Positions 17,449 to 26,873 of a stretch of DNA of 64,000 nucleotides are shown here, in pieces. The notes below the pieces were generated by a model. It saw nothing but the letters and a program-made list of their open reading frames with translations, had not been told where the DNA came from and made no database searches. Both the position numbers and the translations under genes were made by a program. Position 1 is the first letter of the stretch. Each line of letters opens with the position of its first letter. Source of the stretch: JAICMB01 sp035295125 (GTDB lineage Bacteria; Acidobacteriota; Terriglobia; Bryobacterales; Bryobacteraceae); assembly GCA_035295125.1 (NCBI GenBank), contig DATGJP010000112.1:1-64000 (forward strand). The letters run 5' to 3'.

Positions 17449-17778
17449 ATGAGCAAACCATCGGACCTCATACAAGGAACTCTCGACCTTCTCATTTTGA
17501 AGACCATCTCGCTCGAGGCGATGCATGGATGGCGAATCGCAAAACGCATCCAGCAGATCAGCGGCGATGTGCTGCAGGTCAGCCAGGGTTCGCTTTATCC
17601 GGCGCTGCACCGGCTGGAGCAGCAGGGCTGGATTAAAGCGGAGTGGCGCGATTCGGAGACGGGCCGCGAGGCGAAGTTTTACTACCTCAGCAAGGCCGGG
17701 CGGGTGCAACTCGAGAAAGAGCTGGCGCAGTGGGAGCGTCTTTCAAACGCGGTAGGGCTGGTGGTGCGCACCGTGTAG
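17449..17778 (+). CDS. PadR-family transcriptional regulator
   Basis: The 109-residue protein is a typical short PadR: LIQGTLDLLILKTISLEAMHGWRIAKRIQQ forms the start of the winged helix (in pieces LIQGTLDLLILK and MHGWRIAKRI), LQVSQGSLYPALHRLEQQGWI is the recognition helix and wing, and GREAKFYYLSKAGRVQLEKE closes the fold. In acidobacteria such genes commonly sit before ADOP permeases. Here the permease starts nine bases after the stop, so the pair is one operon. The tandem repeat over its leader suggests autorepression. Confidence 0.95.
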   Translation: MSKPSDLIQGTLDLLILKTISLEAMHGWRIAKRIQQISGDVLQVSQGSLYPALHRLEQQGWIKAEWRDSETGREAKFYYLSKAGRVQLEKELAQWERLSNAVGLVVRTV

Positions 17779-17787
17779 CGAGGGGTT

Positions 17788-20454
17788 ATGCAAGCCAGGC
17801 GGTGGTTGGATATTTTTCGTTTGCGTCTGCTGTCGTTGTTCCGGCGGGGACGCGTGGAACGGGACTTGAACCGCGAGTTGCGTGCCCACCTGGAGCACCA
17901 GACCGCGGAGAACATTGCTGCGGGAATGACGAGGGAGGAGGCGCGCCTGGCGGCGCTTCGGGAGTTTGGTGGATTGCCGCAGATTGAGGAGGATTGCCGG
18001 GACATGCGACGGACGAACTACATCGAGAGTTTCGTGCAGGATTTGCGTTACGCGGCACGAACGCTGGCGAGGAATCCCAGCTTTGCAGTTGTGATCGTGC
18101 TGACCTTGGGGCTGGCGATCGGGGCCAACAGCGCGATCTTCAGCGTGATTGAAGGCGTGCTGCTGCGTCCTTTACCTTATGCTTCTCCGGACCGGCTCGT
18201 GCGGATGTTCACTGCCAATCAGCACTTCCCGAAATTTCGTGTAAACCCCTTTGATTTTCGCGATGTGCGCGAACGGAACCGGTCGTTCGAGAAACTGGCG
18301 GCGTTTTGCCGGAAGGACGTGCAGCTTTCGGGGATCGACCGTCCGGAACGTCTGACGGGTCTGCTGGTCACGGCCGGATTCTTCGAGACGCTGGGCTATC
18401 GGCCGGCACTTGGACGCGAGTTCGACGAGGGCGACGAGCATTCCGGGAGCGGCCGCGTTGTGATTCTCAGCGACCGCATATGGAAGCGGGTATTTGCGGG
18501 CGATCCCGGCATAGTTGGTCGCAAAATCATCCTGGATGCAATGCCGCTCACGGTGGTGGGCGTGATGCCGCCTGGGGTACAACACGTCGGGCAGGATCAT
18601 GACACCCTGGCGCACGGCGATGTTGTGGATGTGTGGCGTCCATTTGTGTTTACCGGCGATCCGTCGCAGCGCGGGTCGCATTTCATGGATGTGTTCGGGC
18701 GCTTGCGGGCGGGCGTCTCAATCGAGCAGGCAGTTGCGGAACTGAACTCGCTTTACGTTCAACTGGGGAATGAACACCCGTCATTTGCGGGGTGGCACAC
18801 TCTGGCGATCCCAATGCAGAAGGAGATCGTGGGTAAAAGCGAACGGCTTCTGCTGGTGTTGCTGGGGGCGGTTGGTTTTGTCCTGCTCATTGCTTGCGTG
18901 AATGCGGCGAACCTGATGCTGGCGCAGGCGACGTCGCGGCAGCGGGAGATTGCGGTGCGGGCGGCGATCGGCGCGGGGCGCCGGCGCATCATCCGGCAGG
19001 CTCTGACGGAGAGTCTCCTGATTTCGGCTTTGGGCGGGATCCTCGGCGCGGTTTTATCGGTGGGCGGAGTTCGAGCGCTGGTATCGTTCCTGCCGGCGGG
19101 TTTTCCGCGCGTTCAAGCCATTCACTTGGACCTTCCGGTGTTCGGCTTCACTTTGCTGATCGCGCTGGGCGCGGGGTTTCTTTTCGGGTTGGCGCCGTCT
19201 ATTCAAGCGTCGAAGACCGACCTTATACAATCGCTGCGCGAGGGCGGGCGAAGCGGAGGCGGTCATCACGCGATGCGGTTACGCAGTGTGCTGGTGGTGG
19301 CGGAAGTGTCACTCGCTTCGGTGCTGCTGATCGGGGCGGGCTTGATGCTGCGGAGTTTCTTGAATTTGGTGCACACGGATCCGGGTTTCCGGCCGGAACA
19401 CGTGATCAGCGCCAGCGTTTCGCTGCCGGGGAGAGAGTACAAGACGGGAGAGGACATTGCCCGCTTTTGCGCCCAGTTCCTGGAACGCGTTGGTCGGCTG
19501 GACGGCGTGCAGTCGGCGGGGTTTGGGACTGATCTGCCTTGGACGGGGTACAACGAGAACACGAATTTTCACATCGAGGGCACCAGCAGCGCCGCTGATG
19601 ACAATAATCATGCGCGCTATCATGCCGCGACGGCGGACTATTTTCGGGCGGTCGGAATCCCGCTGGTTAAGGGGCGGTTCTTCACGGAGCAGGATCGAGA
19701 TAACGCGGCGAACGTCCTGATCGTCAACGAGACATTCGCGCGGCGATATTGGCCGAACGCGGACGCGGTCGGAAAGCGATTGACTTTCACCAACAGTCCG
19801 AAGGAGAAGGACTGGTTCGCGGTGGTGGGCGTGGTACGGGACGTGAAGGATGCGCCCTCAGATGTCGGTGCGCCGCCTTCGTTCTGGTGGTCGTATCTGC
19901 AGCAGCAACCCACAAACACCCTGTTTTTGGCGATGCGCGCGAATTCGGATCCGGTGGCTCTGGTGCAGTACGCGCGGCGCGAGTTGGGCCAGTTGAACGC
20001 AGGGCTGGCGCTGGCGGATGTGCGGAGCATGGATCAGGTGGTGGACGCATCGCTGGCGACGCCGAAGTTCGCGCTGTTTCTGGTGGCGCTATTTGCCGGG
20101 CTGGCTATCGTGCTGGCGGCAATCGGCACGTATGGCGTGATGGCGTACTCGGTGAGCCGGCAGCAGCGCGAGAACGGGATTCGGATCGCGTTGGGCGCGC
20201 GGCCGGGCGCGGTGCTGAGGCTGGTCCTGATGCAGGGGCTGAAGCTTGCGGTGGTGGGTGTGGTGTTGGGGATCGCGTTCGCGGTGGCGTTGGGGCGGGT
20301 TCTGGGGAGCTTGCTCTATGGAGTCAGCGCGGTGGACCCGTTGACGTTTGCGTGGGTGGCGGGTGCTGCCCTGGTAGTGGCCGGGGTGGCTTGTTATTTG
20401 CCGGCGCGACGCGCGACGCGGGCGGATCCGATGGCGGCATTGCGGGCGGAGTGA
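17788..20454 (+). CDS. ADOP-type FtsX/MacB-like ABC permease
   Basis: The 888-residue protein has the acidobacterial ADOP layout. A soluble N-terminal prefix (about 1-75, RLRLLSLFRRGRVERDLNRELRAHLE in pieces) precedes the first transmembrane helix (NPSFAVVIVLTLGLAIGANSAIF), a MacB-like periplasmic domain, a three-helix FtsX block (LLLVLLGAVGFVLLIACVNAANLMLA onward), a second periplasmic domain and a C-terminal FtsX block ending LPARRATRADPMAALRAE. No ATPase gene is adjacent, as is usual for these orphan permeases. The role is inferred to be export or envelope mechanics. GAGGGG precedes the ATG. It is cotranscribed with padR. Confidence 0.95.
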   Translation: MQARRWLDIFRLRLLSLFRRGRVERDLNRELRAHLEHQTAENIAAGMTREEARLAALREFGGLPQIEEDCRDMRRTNYIESFVQDLRYAARTLARNPSFAVVIVLTLGLAIGANSAIFSVIEGVLLRPLPYASPDRLVRMFTANQHFPKFRVNPFDFRDVRERNRSFEKLAAFCRKDVQLSGIDRPERLTGLLVTAGFFETLGYRPALGREFDEGDEHSGSGRVVILSDRIWKRVFAGDPGIVGRKIILDAMPLTVVGVMPPGVQHVGQDHDTLAHGDVVDVWRPFVFTGDPSQRGSHFMDVFGRLRAGVSIEQAVAELNSLYVQLGNEHPSFAGWHTLAIPMQKEIVGKSERLLLVLLGAVGFVLLIACVNAANLMLAQATSRQREIAVRAAIGAGRRRIIRQALTESLLISALGGILGAVLSVGGVRALVSFLPAGFPRVQAIHLDLPVFGFTLLIALGAGFLFGLAPSIQASKTDLIQSLREGGRSGGGHHAMRLRSVLVVAEVSLASVLLIGAGLMLRSFLNLVHTDPGFRPEHVISASVSLPGREYKTGEDIARFCAQFLERVGRLDGVQSAGFGTDLPWTGYNENTNFHIEGTSSAADDNNHARYHAATADYFRAVGIPLVKGRFFTEQDRDNAANVLIVNETFARRYWPNADAVGKRLTFTNSPKEKDWFAVVGVVRDVKDAPSDVGAPPSFWWSYLQQQPTNTLFLAMRANSDPVALVQYARRELGQLNAGLALADVRSMDQVVDASLATPKFALFLVALFAGLAIVLAAIGTYGVMAYSVSRQQRENGIRIALGARPGAVLRLVLMQGLKLAVVGVVLGIAFAVALGRVLGSLLYGVSAVDPLTFAWVAGAALVVAGVACYLPARRATRADPMAALRAE

Positions 20455-20529
20455 TTCGTCTTTGAAACGGTTGCGGAACCGTTTTGCGGCGCTACTTCCG
20501 ACGGGTGTGTGGCATGATAGGGACTAGCC

Positions 20530-20892
20530 GTGCGTCGTTCGGTCGTCTCGGGTCTGCTCATTGCGCTGCTGTTATGTGCCCTGGTCCCTGTGTCTCTGCT
20601 TTCGGCGGAGCAGGGAACAGCGGCGCCGAGCTGCTGCAAGAGCGGGCATGCGTGCTGCCGTCGCGGTGCGCATAGTCAAGGCCCGGCGCTAGCGGCCAAT
20701 TCGTGCGCGTGCGAGTCCTGCCGGTGTACGCTCGGCGGTTCGTCGGGTGTGCCTGGTGTCGGCGCGGGCAGCGGGGCAGGTAGTTACGCGCCGGTGTTTG
20801 CAGCGCGGACTTTGTTTGGTTTTAGCGCGCCGGCTTGCTCTGCATTTCTGGATTGTTCTCTCCTGCAGCGTCCTCCTCCTTCTTCCTGTTAG
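20530..20892 (+). CDS. Small Cys-rich exported protein
   Basis: The 120-residue protein begins at GTG with a signal peptide (VSGLLIALLLCALVPVSLLS). A cluster CCKSGHACCRRGAHSQ follows, then CACESCRC, a Gly/Ser stretch and a hydrophobic, Cys-containing tail. Short acidobacterial proteins with a CCRR...H cluster look similar and may bind metal, but this is from memory. The TonB receptor gene follows after a 308-base gap filled by repeats, so a shared transcript is uncertain. Confidence 0.6.
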   Translation: MRRSVVSGLLIALLLCALVPVSLLSAEQGTAAPSCCKSGHACCRRGAHSQGPALAANSCACESCRCTLGGSSGVPGVGAGSGAGSYAPVFAARTLFGFSAPACSAFLDCSLLQRPPPSSC

Positions 20893-20940
20893 TTTTGCGG
20901 GCTCGGCCCAATTCCCCTTTCTTTTACGAGCAAATCGGTA

Positions 20941-20992
20941 GACTGCAATTCAGTACCGCCGTCTTCAGCCGGCACATGGACAGCCTGAAGGC
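20941..20992. repeat. Repeat family B, partial copy
   Basis: The order GACTGCAATTCAGTACCGCC, GTCTTCAGCCGGCAC, ATGGACAGCCTGAAGGC matches the 3' part of the copies at 25731-25795 and 61781-61912. The hallmark is GGCAGCCTGAAGGCTGC, here degraded. Confidence 0.55.
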
Positions 20993-21032
20993 CAATGTCA
21001 CTTAGTTTTCTGTAAACCGAGTAGTCCGGCTT

Positions 21033-21141
21033 CCTGTGATGCAGGATGCCGCCGGTTGCCAACCGGCGCTGGTCGGCGCTTGTTCCGAGCTTCGGGCGGG
21101 GGGTTAACAACCCGCCGCAGGCTAACAGCCTGCATCACAGG
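21033..21141. repeat. MITE-like element (family A), full copy
   Basis: This 109-bp element is bounded by perfect 13-bp inverted repeats: CCTGTGATGCAGG at 21033-21045 and CCTGCATCACAGG at 21129-21141. Inside are a hairpin CGCCGGTT-GCC-AACCGGCG and the double hairpin around GGTTAACAACC and CAGGCTAACAGCCTG. It encodes nothing. It lies 59 bases before the TonB receptor start. Confidence 0.85.
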
Positions 21142-21200
21142 CTCAATCAAATCGCCGTACCGTTTGGGGCCTTTCACATCGTTACGACTATGAGGGAGAT

Positions 21201-23360
21201 ATGCATCGATACATTTGTTTGGCAATACTTGTGTGTCAGACCGCTTGGTTGAATGCGGCGATTGTGACGACGGTCACTGGCGTTTTACACGATCCTACGC
21301 ATCGGCCGGTGGGGGGCGCGCAAGTGGTGCTGCACGCGGCTTCGAGCGACTATTCGCAGAAAGCAACGAGCGCGGAGGATGGGAGCTTTCAGTTCAGCAC
21401 AGTGCCGGTGGGCGATTATGTGGTGACGGCGGAGCACGAGGGCTTTCAGGCGATTGAGCACGCGCTCACGGTCAGCTCGTCGGCGGCGCCGGTGTTGCAT
21501 TTGCAGTTCGAGTTGGCGGGGCGGCGGGATAGCGCGGATGTGAAGGAGTCGGCGGAGGTGGTGAACTCCGTCTCGGTCACACCAACGACGATGATCGGAC
21601 GGGCGGAAATTGCGAATACGCCGGGCGGCGATTTGACGAACAGCATGGCGGCGATAACGGACCATGTTCCTGGGGCATACATGACGCATGACCAGCTTCA
21701 TGTGCGGGGAGGACACCAGGTGACGTGGGCGATTGACGGCATTCCAATTCCGAACACGAATATCGCGAGCAACGTGGGTCCGCAGATCGACCCCAAGGAC
21801 ATGGATTACCTGGAGGTGCAGCGAGGCGGGTTTTCGGCGGAGTATGGGGATCGTACGTATGGCGTGTTCAACGTCGTGCCGAGGACAGGATTCGAGCGTA
21901 ACGGTGATTTTGAGCTGAATTCGACGTTCGGAAGCTTCAACCAGACGAATAACCAGATGAGCTGGGGCGATCACACGGCCCGAATGGCGTACTTCGCGAG
22001 CATCGATGGGAACCGGAGCGACTATGGTCTGGAGACGCCAGGGCCCGAGGTGATGCACGATCGCGTTTGGGGGCTGGGGGGATTCGGATCATTCATCTAC
22101 AATGTCAATGCTTCGAACCAGCTTCGCGTCGTTGCATCGGTGCGGCGCGACGATTACGAGGTGCCGAGCAACGGACTGGAACGGGAGCGCGATTCATTGG
22201 CGAGTTTCACTTGGGTGCATACGTGGTCGCCTGGGGTGCTGCTGACGGTCTCACCGTTTTATCACTACAACGAGGCGAATTACGATTCAAGTGGGGACAG
22301 CGATGTTTCGCTGCAGCATCGCGAGTCGCAGTATGGGGGCGCGCAGGTGGCTCTCAATGCGGTGACGTCGCGGCACGATGCGCGAGTGGGTGTGTATGGG
22401 TTTGGCCAACACGACAATGAGCTCTCCGAGGTGGGAGATTTTCATCAGCAACAGATTTCGACGGGGCACCTGGAGGCGGGATTCCTGGAGGATCAGTACA
22501 AGCCTTGGCCGTGGCTGACGCTGACGGCGGGATTGAGGCTGACACACTTCTCGGGGGCGGTGTCGGAGAATGCGGCCAGTCCTCGCGTGGGAGCAGCGAT
22601 TCGGATTCCTTGGCTGAAGTGGGTGCTGCGGGGTTTTTATGGGCGTTACTACCAGGCTCCTCCGCTGTCGACGGTGTCGGGGTCGCTGTTGGATCTGGCT
22701 ACTTCGCAGGGGCTTGGATTCATACCGCTGCGGGGCGAGCGGGACGAGGAGAACCAGGTGGGGCTGACGATTCCGCTGAAGGGTTGGAGCTTCGACGTGA
22801 ACAGCTTCCGGATTCGGGCGCGGAACTATTTCGACCACAACGCGATTGGCGATTCGAACGTGTTCTATCCGCTTTCGATTGCGGGCGCCCGGATTTATGG
22901 TTGGGAGTTTACTTTGCGGTCGCCACGAATCCTGCGGCGGCTGCAGGCGGATATTGCTTATTCGTACCAGCACGCGGAGGCCGAGGGTGCGATTACGGGC
23001 GGATTGACGGACTTCTCGCCGCCGGATAACGGATACTTCCTGCTGGACCACGATCAGCGGCACACGTTGAACGGAGGGTTTCACGCGACGCTGCCGTGGC
23101 AGAGCTGGGTGTCGGGGCATGCTTATTACGGGTCGGGGTTCACGGATGGGTCGTCGGATGTACCGCGGCATCTGGAGGCGCATACGACGTTTGATTTTTC
23201 AGTGGGGAAGGCGTTCGGTGAGCGGGTTTCGATTTCCGTGAATGGGTTGAATGTGACGAATCGGCGTTTTTTGCTGGATAACAGCGAGACGTTTGGCGGG
23301 ACGCATTATGCGGAGCCTCGGCAGATTTATATGCAGGTGCGGTATCGGTTTCATTTTTAG
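21201..23360 (+). CDS. TonB-dependent outer-membrane receptor with CarboxypepD_reg domain
   Basis: The 719-residue protein has a signal peptide (1-19) and an N-terminal carboxypeptidase regulatory-like beta domain (about 20-105: VTGVLHDPTHRPVGGAQVVL, YVVTAEHEGFQ). The plug follows (about 140-230: MTHDQLHVRGGHQVTWAIDGIPI, LEVQRGGFSAEYGDRTYGVFNV), then a 22-strand-type barrel ending YMQVRYRFHF with the terminal Phe needed for outer-membrane insertion. It should import a bulky ligand using TonB energy; the ligand is unknown. GGGAGAT precedes the ATG. The Cys-rich protein upstream may point to a metal, but this is weak. Confidence 0.9.
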   Translation: MHRYICLAILVCQTAWLNAAIVTTVTGVLHDPTHRPVGGAQVVLHAASSDYSQKATSAEDGSFQFSTVPVGDYVVTAEHEGFQAIEHALTVSSSAAPVLHLQFELAGRRDSADVKESAEVVNSVSVTPTTMIGRAEIANTPGGDLTNSMAAITDHVPGAYMTHDQLHVRGGHQVTWAIDGIPIPNTNIASNVGPQIDPKDMDYLEVQRGGFSAEYGDRTYGVFNVVPRTGFERNGDFELNSTFGSFNQTNNQMSWGDHTARMAYFASIDGNRSDYGLETPGPEVMHDRVWGLGGFGSFIYNVNASNQLRVVASVRRDDYEVPSNGLERERDSLASFTWVHTWSPGVLLTVSPFYHYNEANYDSSGDSDVSLQHRESQYGGAQVALNAVTSRHDARVGVYGFGQHDNELSEVGDFHQQQISTGHLEAGFLEDQYKPWPWLTLTAGLRLTHFSGAVSENAASPRVGAAIRIPWLKWVLRGFYGRYYQAPPLSTVSGSLLDLATSQGLGFIPLRGERDEENQVGLTIPLKGWSFDVNSFRIRARNYFDHNAIGDSNVFYPLSIAGARIYGWEFTLRSPRILRRLQADIAYSYQHAEAEGAITGGLTDFSPPDNGYFLLDHDQRHTLNGGFHATLPWQSWVSGHAYYGSGFTDGSSDVPRHLEAHTTFDFSVGKAFGERVSISVNGLNVTNRRFLLDNSETFGGTHYAEPRQIYMQVRYRFHF

Positions 23361-23523
23361 ACTGCGCTTAACGGGTTGCGAGCCAATCGGGCAGGCTTTT
23401 GAAAACAAGGCGGCGAAGGCGGTTTCTCCGGCGCGTTGCCGGTGTCCAGAGATTCCAAAAGCCGGTAATAGGGATGCCTTTGGGCGAGAATCTGGCCGGC
23501 GCGGGGACACTTAGTCGGTAGGG

Positions 23524-24600
23524 TCAGCCTTCAGTTTCTTCGACGAGGCGATCGACCCGCACTGCGTAGATCGCCATTTTCCCATGCCGATCGCTCTGAA
23601 AAAAAACGCGCTGGCTGTTCGGCGAAAAAACCGGCGACACCGCGACCGGGTCGCTGCACTTGTGCTCGCAAAGCGTGAGCTCGCGCTTGACCGATCGGAC
23701 GAGCAGCAAAACATAGGGCGAGGCCTTGCTTCCGCTGGCGCCGACGAAAACACTGGCGTCGGCATTGCGGTTGAACTGCACGAATTGGGTGGTGTTCGCG
23801 ATCTGCCGGTCATCATTCGCGTCTGGCGTAAATTCGCGGATATTGTGGAGCGCCTTTCCGCCTTCGGGATAATTTAGATAGAAGAACGACGGCCCATCGG
23901 CGGACCAGATTGCGGGTCCGGCGAGTCCTGGCGCAATTCGCAGGCGCCGGTTTTGAGCTCCGTCGTAATTCACAAGCCACCACTCCTGACCTCGCCGGTA
24001 TAGAATACCTGCACGCTTCGGCCGAGGCATAGGTGCGGCGAGTTCCTGGTCGGTTTCAACGATGGTAGTGACTTCAGGCGACTTGCCGAGGTGGATCAGT
24101 TTGAGACGGTTCTTCTCCGAAGCGCTTTCAATCGCCATGACGTATGTGGCATCGTCGGCTACAGATAAAGCGGTGATTTTCGCGCCTTGCGCGGCTTCAT
24201 AGATGGCGTGTCCGTGTGGGGAATTGAAGCTGTGCTGATAGGCGGCGTTGCCGTCGGAATAAAAGAAGGTGCGCTCGTCGGCGGCGATGGAAAGGGACGC
24301 GGGAAGCACGGCAGTTTGCGTGAGTTCCTTCGACTCGCCGGTCTTCAGGTCGAGCCGGTAAGCCTGCTGCGATCCGGCGCGGGCGCTGGCATAGAGCATG
24401 AACGCGGTGTGCTTCGAGACGGCGCGGTTGTAGTGAGCCGGGAGATAGCTATCGAAGGCGGGGTCGGTAAGGCGAAGGACCTCGAACTCCGTGGCGGGGT
24501 CGGGGTAGCGCTTCAGTTCGGAGGGGTAGACCTTCGAGCTATCCGAGGCCAATGCCGCTCCTGCGAACGGGAGGGCGGCGAGGAAACTACGTCGGAGCAT
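23524..24600 (-). CDS. Exported oligogalacturonate-lyase-like beta-propeller protein
   Basis: The 358-residue protein has an N-terminal signal (MLRRSFLAALPFAGAALA). YPSELKRYPDPATEFEVLRLTDP follows (in pieces YPSELKRY, DPATEFEVLRLTDP), which resembles the start of oligogalacturonate lyases. TolB-like blades continue (GWYxDG-type repeats such as ERTFFYSDGNAAYQ, AIWSADGPSFFYLNY, SPVFSPNSQRVFFQSDRHGKMAIYAV). The fold should be a seven-bladed propeller. Whether it cleaves pectin fragments is unclear, as no pectin genes are nearby. It lies 10 bases downstream of the DUF3500 gene on the same strand and is probably cotranscribed. Confidence 0.75.
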   Translation of the reverse strand: MLRRSFLAALPFAGAALASDSSKVYPSELKRYPDPATEFEVLRLTDPAFDSYLPAHYNRAVSKHTAFMLYASARAGSQQAYRLDLKTGESKELTQTAVLPASLSIAADERTFFYSDGNAAYQHSFNSPHGHAIYEAAQGAKITALSVADDATYVMAIESASEKNRLKLIHLGKSPEVTTIVETDQELAAPMPRPKRAGILYRRGQEWWLVNYDGAQNRRLRIAPGLAGPAIWSADGPSFFYLNYPEGGKALHNIREFTPDANDDRQIANTTQFVQFNRNADASVFVGASGSKASPYVLLLVRSVKRELTLCEHKCSDPVAVSPVFSPNSQRVFFQSDRHGKMAIYAVRVDRLVEETEG

Positions 24601-24610
24601 ATTGTACTGG

Positions 24611-25642
24611 CTAGGGCTTTGCGTTGTGGCTTGACTGATAGTGTTCTTTCAGAAGATCGCGGCCGAAGTCGCCGTTAAAATCGCGCCAGACACTGTGAAT
24701 GTGATTCGCGTTGTTTTGCGTGTCGTCGTATTCGATGAGGAAGGTCGGCGACTGGATGCGATAGTAGTGCGGGTCTCCTTTTTCCATTCCTCCGGCCCAG
24801 GCGAAGTACAGGTTCGCGCCCGCTTTTTTGATTTGCTCTTCGCGCGACTGGGCGAGCGGGTCGGGCATGTTGTAGCAATATTCATCAAGCAGGTTTTGCA
24901 GGAGCTCGCGCTGCGTCGCGGTCATTTTAGAAGCTTGCAGTCCGCTGGCCTGGCCTTTCAGGGCAGCCTCGCGCGAGTTGGTGGTCAGGATGTCGCCGTA
25001 GGCTTTCTTTTCGACAATCGCCGTGGCTTTCTGCTCAGCGTTGAACGACTGAATGACTTCGCGGCCCAGGTCTTCCTCACGGGCTAAGACGCGGAGCCCG
25101 GCGCGAGGCCCTTCGCGCACTTCGGCGGGGTTGGCTCCAAAGAAGCTGGGGGCTCCGATCACTTTGCCGTTTACGATGGTGAAGTTCTGGCTGACGTGGT
25201 GGCCTTCGACGCGATACGCCCAGGTGCCGTTTTCGGTGGGGTCGCCGAAGATGCTGAAAAAGTAGAGATCGGGGTCGCGCACAGGGCCGGTGCCGTTTTC
25301 CATGTGCTTGAGGACATCTTCCAGGCTCATGATGCTGGAGGCTTTGATGTAGCCTCTCTGGCTCAGGCCGGCGGCCAACAGCGCATAGGCGAGCTTGCGC
25401 TGGTGCGGCTCCATTTCCTTGATCGGAAGCCCCTTACGCTTGACGGGTGTATAGAACCAGTTCATGCGTTCTTCGTCGTTGAGCTGGAACGTTGCTTTGG
25501 CGCGTTGGTCGGCGGTTAAGGAGTTCAGGAAGGCTTTTGCGGCATCGGTCATGATGGAGGCCGAGTGCACGCGGTAGTAAGCGGAGCAAAGCAGAATCAT
25601 TCCCAATCCGATCGTGAGGAAGCGGGTTCTGGTAGCGTTCAC
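24611..25642 (-). CDS. DUF3500 domain protein
   Basis: The 343-residue protein has a signal or anchor (FLTIGLGMILLCSAYY). The DUF3500 pattern follows: FLNSLTADQRAKATFQLNDEER, NWFYTPVKRKGLPIKEM, YFFSIFGDP, WAYRVEGHHVSQNFTIVNGK, FFGANPAEV, and a late FLIEYDDTQNNANHIHSVWRDFNGDFG. The function of the family is unknown. Conserved His and Asp residues near the end could bind metal. Confidence 0.88.
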   Translation of the reverse strand: MNATRTRFLTIGLGMILLCSAYYRVHSASIMTDAAKAFLNSLTADQRAKATFQLNDEERMNWFYTPVKRKGLPIKEMEPHQRKLAYALLAAGLSQRGYIKASSIMSLEDVLKHMENGTGPVRDPDLYFFSIFGDPTENGTWAYRVEGHHVSQNFTIVNGKVIGAPSFFGANPAEVREGPRAGLRVLAREEDLGREVIQSFNAEQKATAIVEKKAYGDILTTNSREAALKGQASGLQASKMTATQRELLQNLLDEYCYNMPDPLAQSREEQIKKAGANLYFAWAGGMEKGDPHYYRIQSPTFLIEYDDTQNNANHIHSVWRDFNGDFGRDLLKEHYQSSHNAKP

Positions 25643-25730
25643 GGGTGAGCCTTTGCCTTACCAGCTTACCTCTAAATTTGGATTGTGCGGTCTGCTGGGC
25701 GCGCGTTCCCGACAGTGAGTTGAAAACTTG

Positions 25731-25795
25731 CGGCACCGTCGAAAACGGCACCGCCGGCTTCAGCGGGCATAGGGCAGCCTGAAGGCTGCGTTACC
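25731..25795. repeat. Repeat family B, partial copy
   Basis: Hairpin GGCACCGTC-GAAA-ACGGCACC is followed by CCGGCTTCAGCGGGCAT and the hairpin GGCAGCCT-GA-AGGCTGC. The same order occurs at 61830-61912. It ends at the stop codon of the M23 peptidase gene. Confidence 0.6.
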
Positions 25796-26685
25796 TAAAA
25801 GGGTAGATCTTTGGGCGGGGGCGGTGCTTGCACCAATAACGACTTTGCGAGGTAGGGGTACGGGTTGATGGGGGTGCCGCCCACTCGGATTTCGTAATGG
25901 AGGTGCGGCGCCGTGACTTTGCCGGTGGCTCCGGAACGTCCCAGCTCATCGCCTCGGCGGATCTCCTGGCCAGGAACCACCTCGATGCGCGAGAGGTGCG
26001 CATACCAGGTTTGCATTCCGCTGCCATGATCGACGATTACCAGGTTGCCGTATTGCCCGCCCCAGGAAGCGTGGGAGACGATACCGTCGGCTGTGACGTG
26101 GACTGGGGTACCTGGGGACGCGGAGAGGTCGACGCCAGTGTGCATCGCGCCTTCACCGGAGAAGGGGTCTGTCCGGCCGCCGAAGGGGCTCAGGAGACGG
26201 CCATTGAGGGGCCACAAGGTCGGGCGAACGTTGACCTGCCACTGTCGGGCATACGTATGCCACTGGTTCGAGATCGTGGCAGTCTTCAAAAAATTGTATT
26301 CTACGAGGGACTCGTGGAAGGTAGGGGAGAGCTGAACGTCGGCGATATCCTCTGCGTCGCCCGGCTTACTTTTGAGGCCGTAGGCTACGGAGACTTCGCT
26401 AGCGAACATCTGCAGGGACGCGAGCTGCTCGTTCTTCTGGTTCGTGACCTTCTGTAATTCCTTATATTTGAGCCGAAGAGAGTCGACTTCGCGGCGCAGG
26501 GAATTGTAATTGGAAACCTTCCACGTCATGCGCAAGTAGCTGCAAACAAAGCCGAAAGTGGTCAGACATCCGACCAGCGCCATAACTAGCGTGGCGTAGA
26601 TGGCTTTATGCGGAATCTGGATGCGCCGGAGCTTCCCGTGCAGTGAGTGCGCAAGTACAACGACAAAATAGGGCTGATGCTGCAT
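25795..26685 (-). CDS. M23-family (LytM) cell-wall endopeptidase
   Basis: The 296-residue protein has one N-terminal membrane helix (about 27-50), a coiled-coil stretch (NYNSLRREVDSLRLKYKELQ, NEQLASLQMF) and a C-terminal peptidase_M23 domain (about 180-285). Zinc and catalytic residues are visible in HTGVDLSASPGTPV, VIVDHGSGMQTWYAHLS and HLHYEIRVGG. It should cut peptidoglycan cross-bridges in the periplasm, or act as an MepM-type envelope factor, anchored to the inner membrane. No neighbour in the same operon is evident. Confidence 0.93.
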   Translation of the reverse strand: MQHQPYFVVVLAHSLHGKLRRIQIPHKAIYATLVMALVGCLTTFGFVCSYLRMTWKVSNYNSLRREVDSLRLKYKELQKVTNQKNEQLASLQMFASEVSVAYGLKSKPGDAEDIADVQLSPTFHESLVEYNFLKTATISNQWHTYARQWQVNVRPTLWPLNGRLLSPFGGRTDPFSGEGAMHTGVDLSASPGTPVHVTADGIVSHASWGGQYGNLVIVDHGSGMQTWYAHLSRIEVVPGQEIRRGDELGRSGATGKVTAPHLHYEIRVGGTPINPYPYLAKSLLVQAPPPPKDLPF

Positions 26686-26873
26686 GGATCTCTCCTAAGG
26701 TTGATTCGGCACGACTCTACGCTAGGCAGAACTGCCGGTGAGCCGTAGGCCGGAGATTACCAAATATAGAAGTGCGAAGGCTAAGGATACTTCATATTTC
26801 AATATCGTGTCAAGACGCAACACGGTATGTTCCCTTACATTACAGTAAGGTGGAAGTCCTACACCCAGATGGA

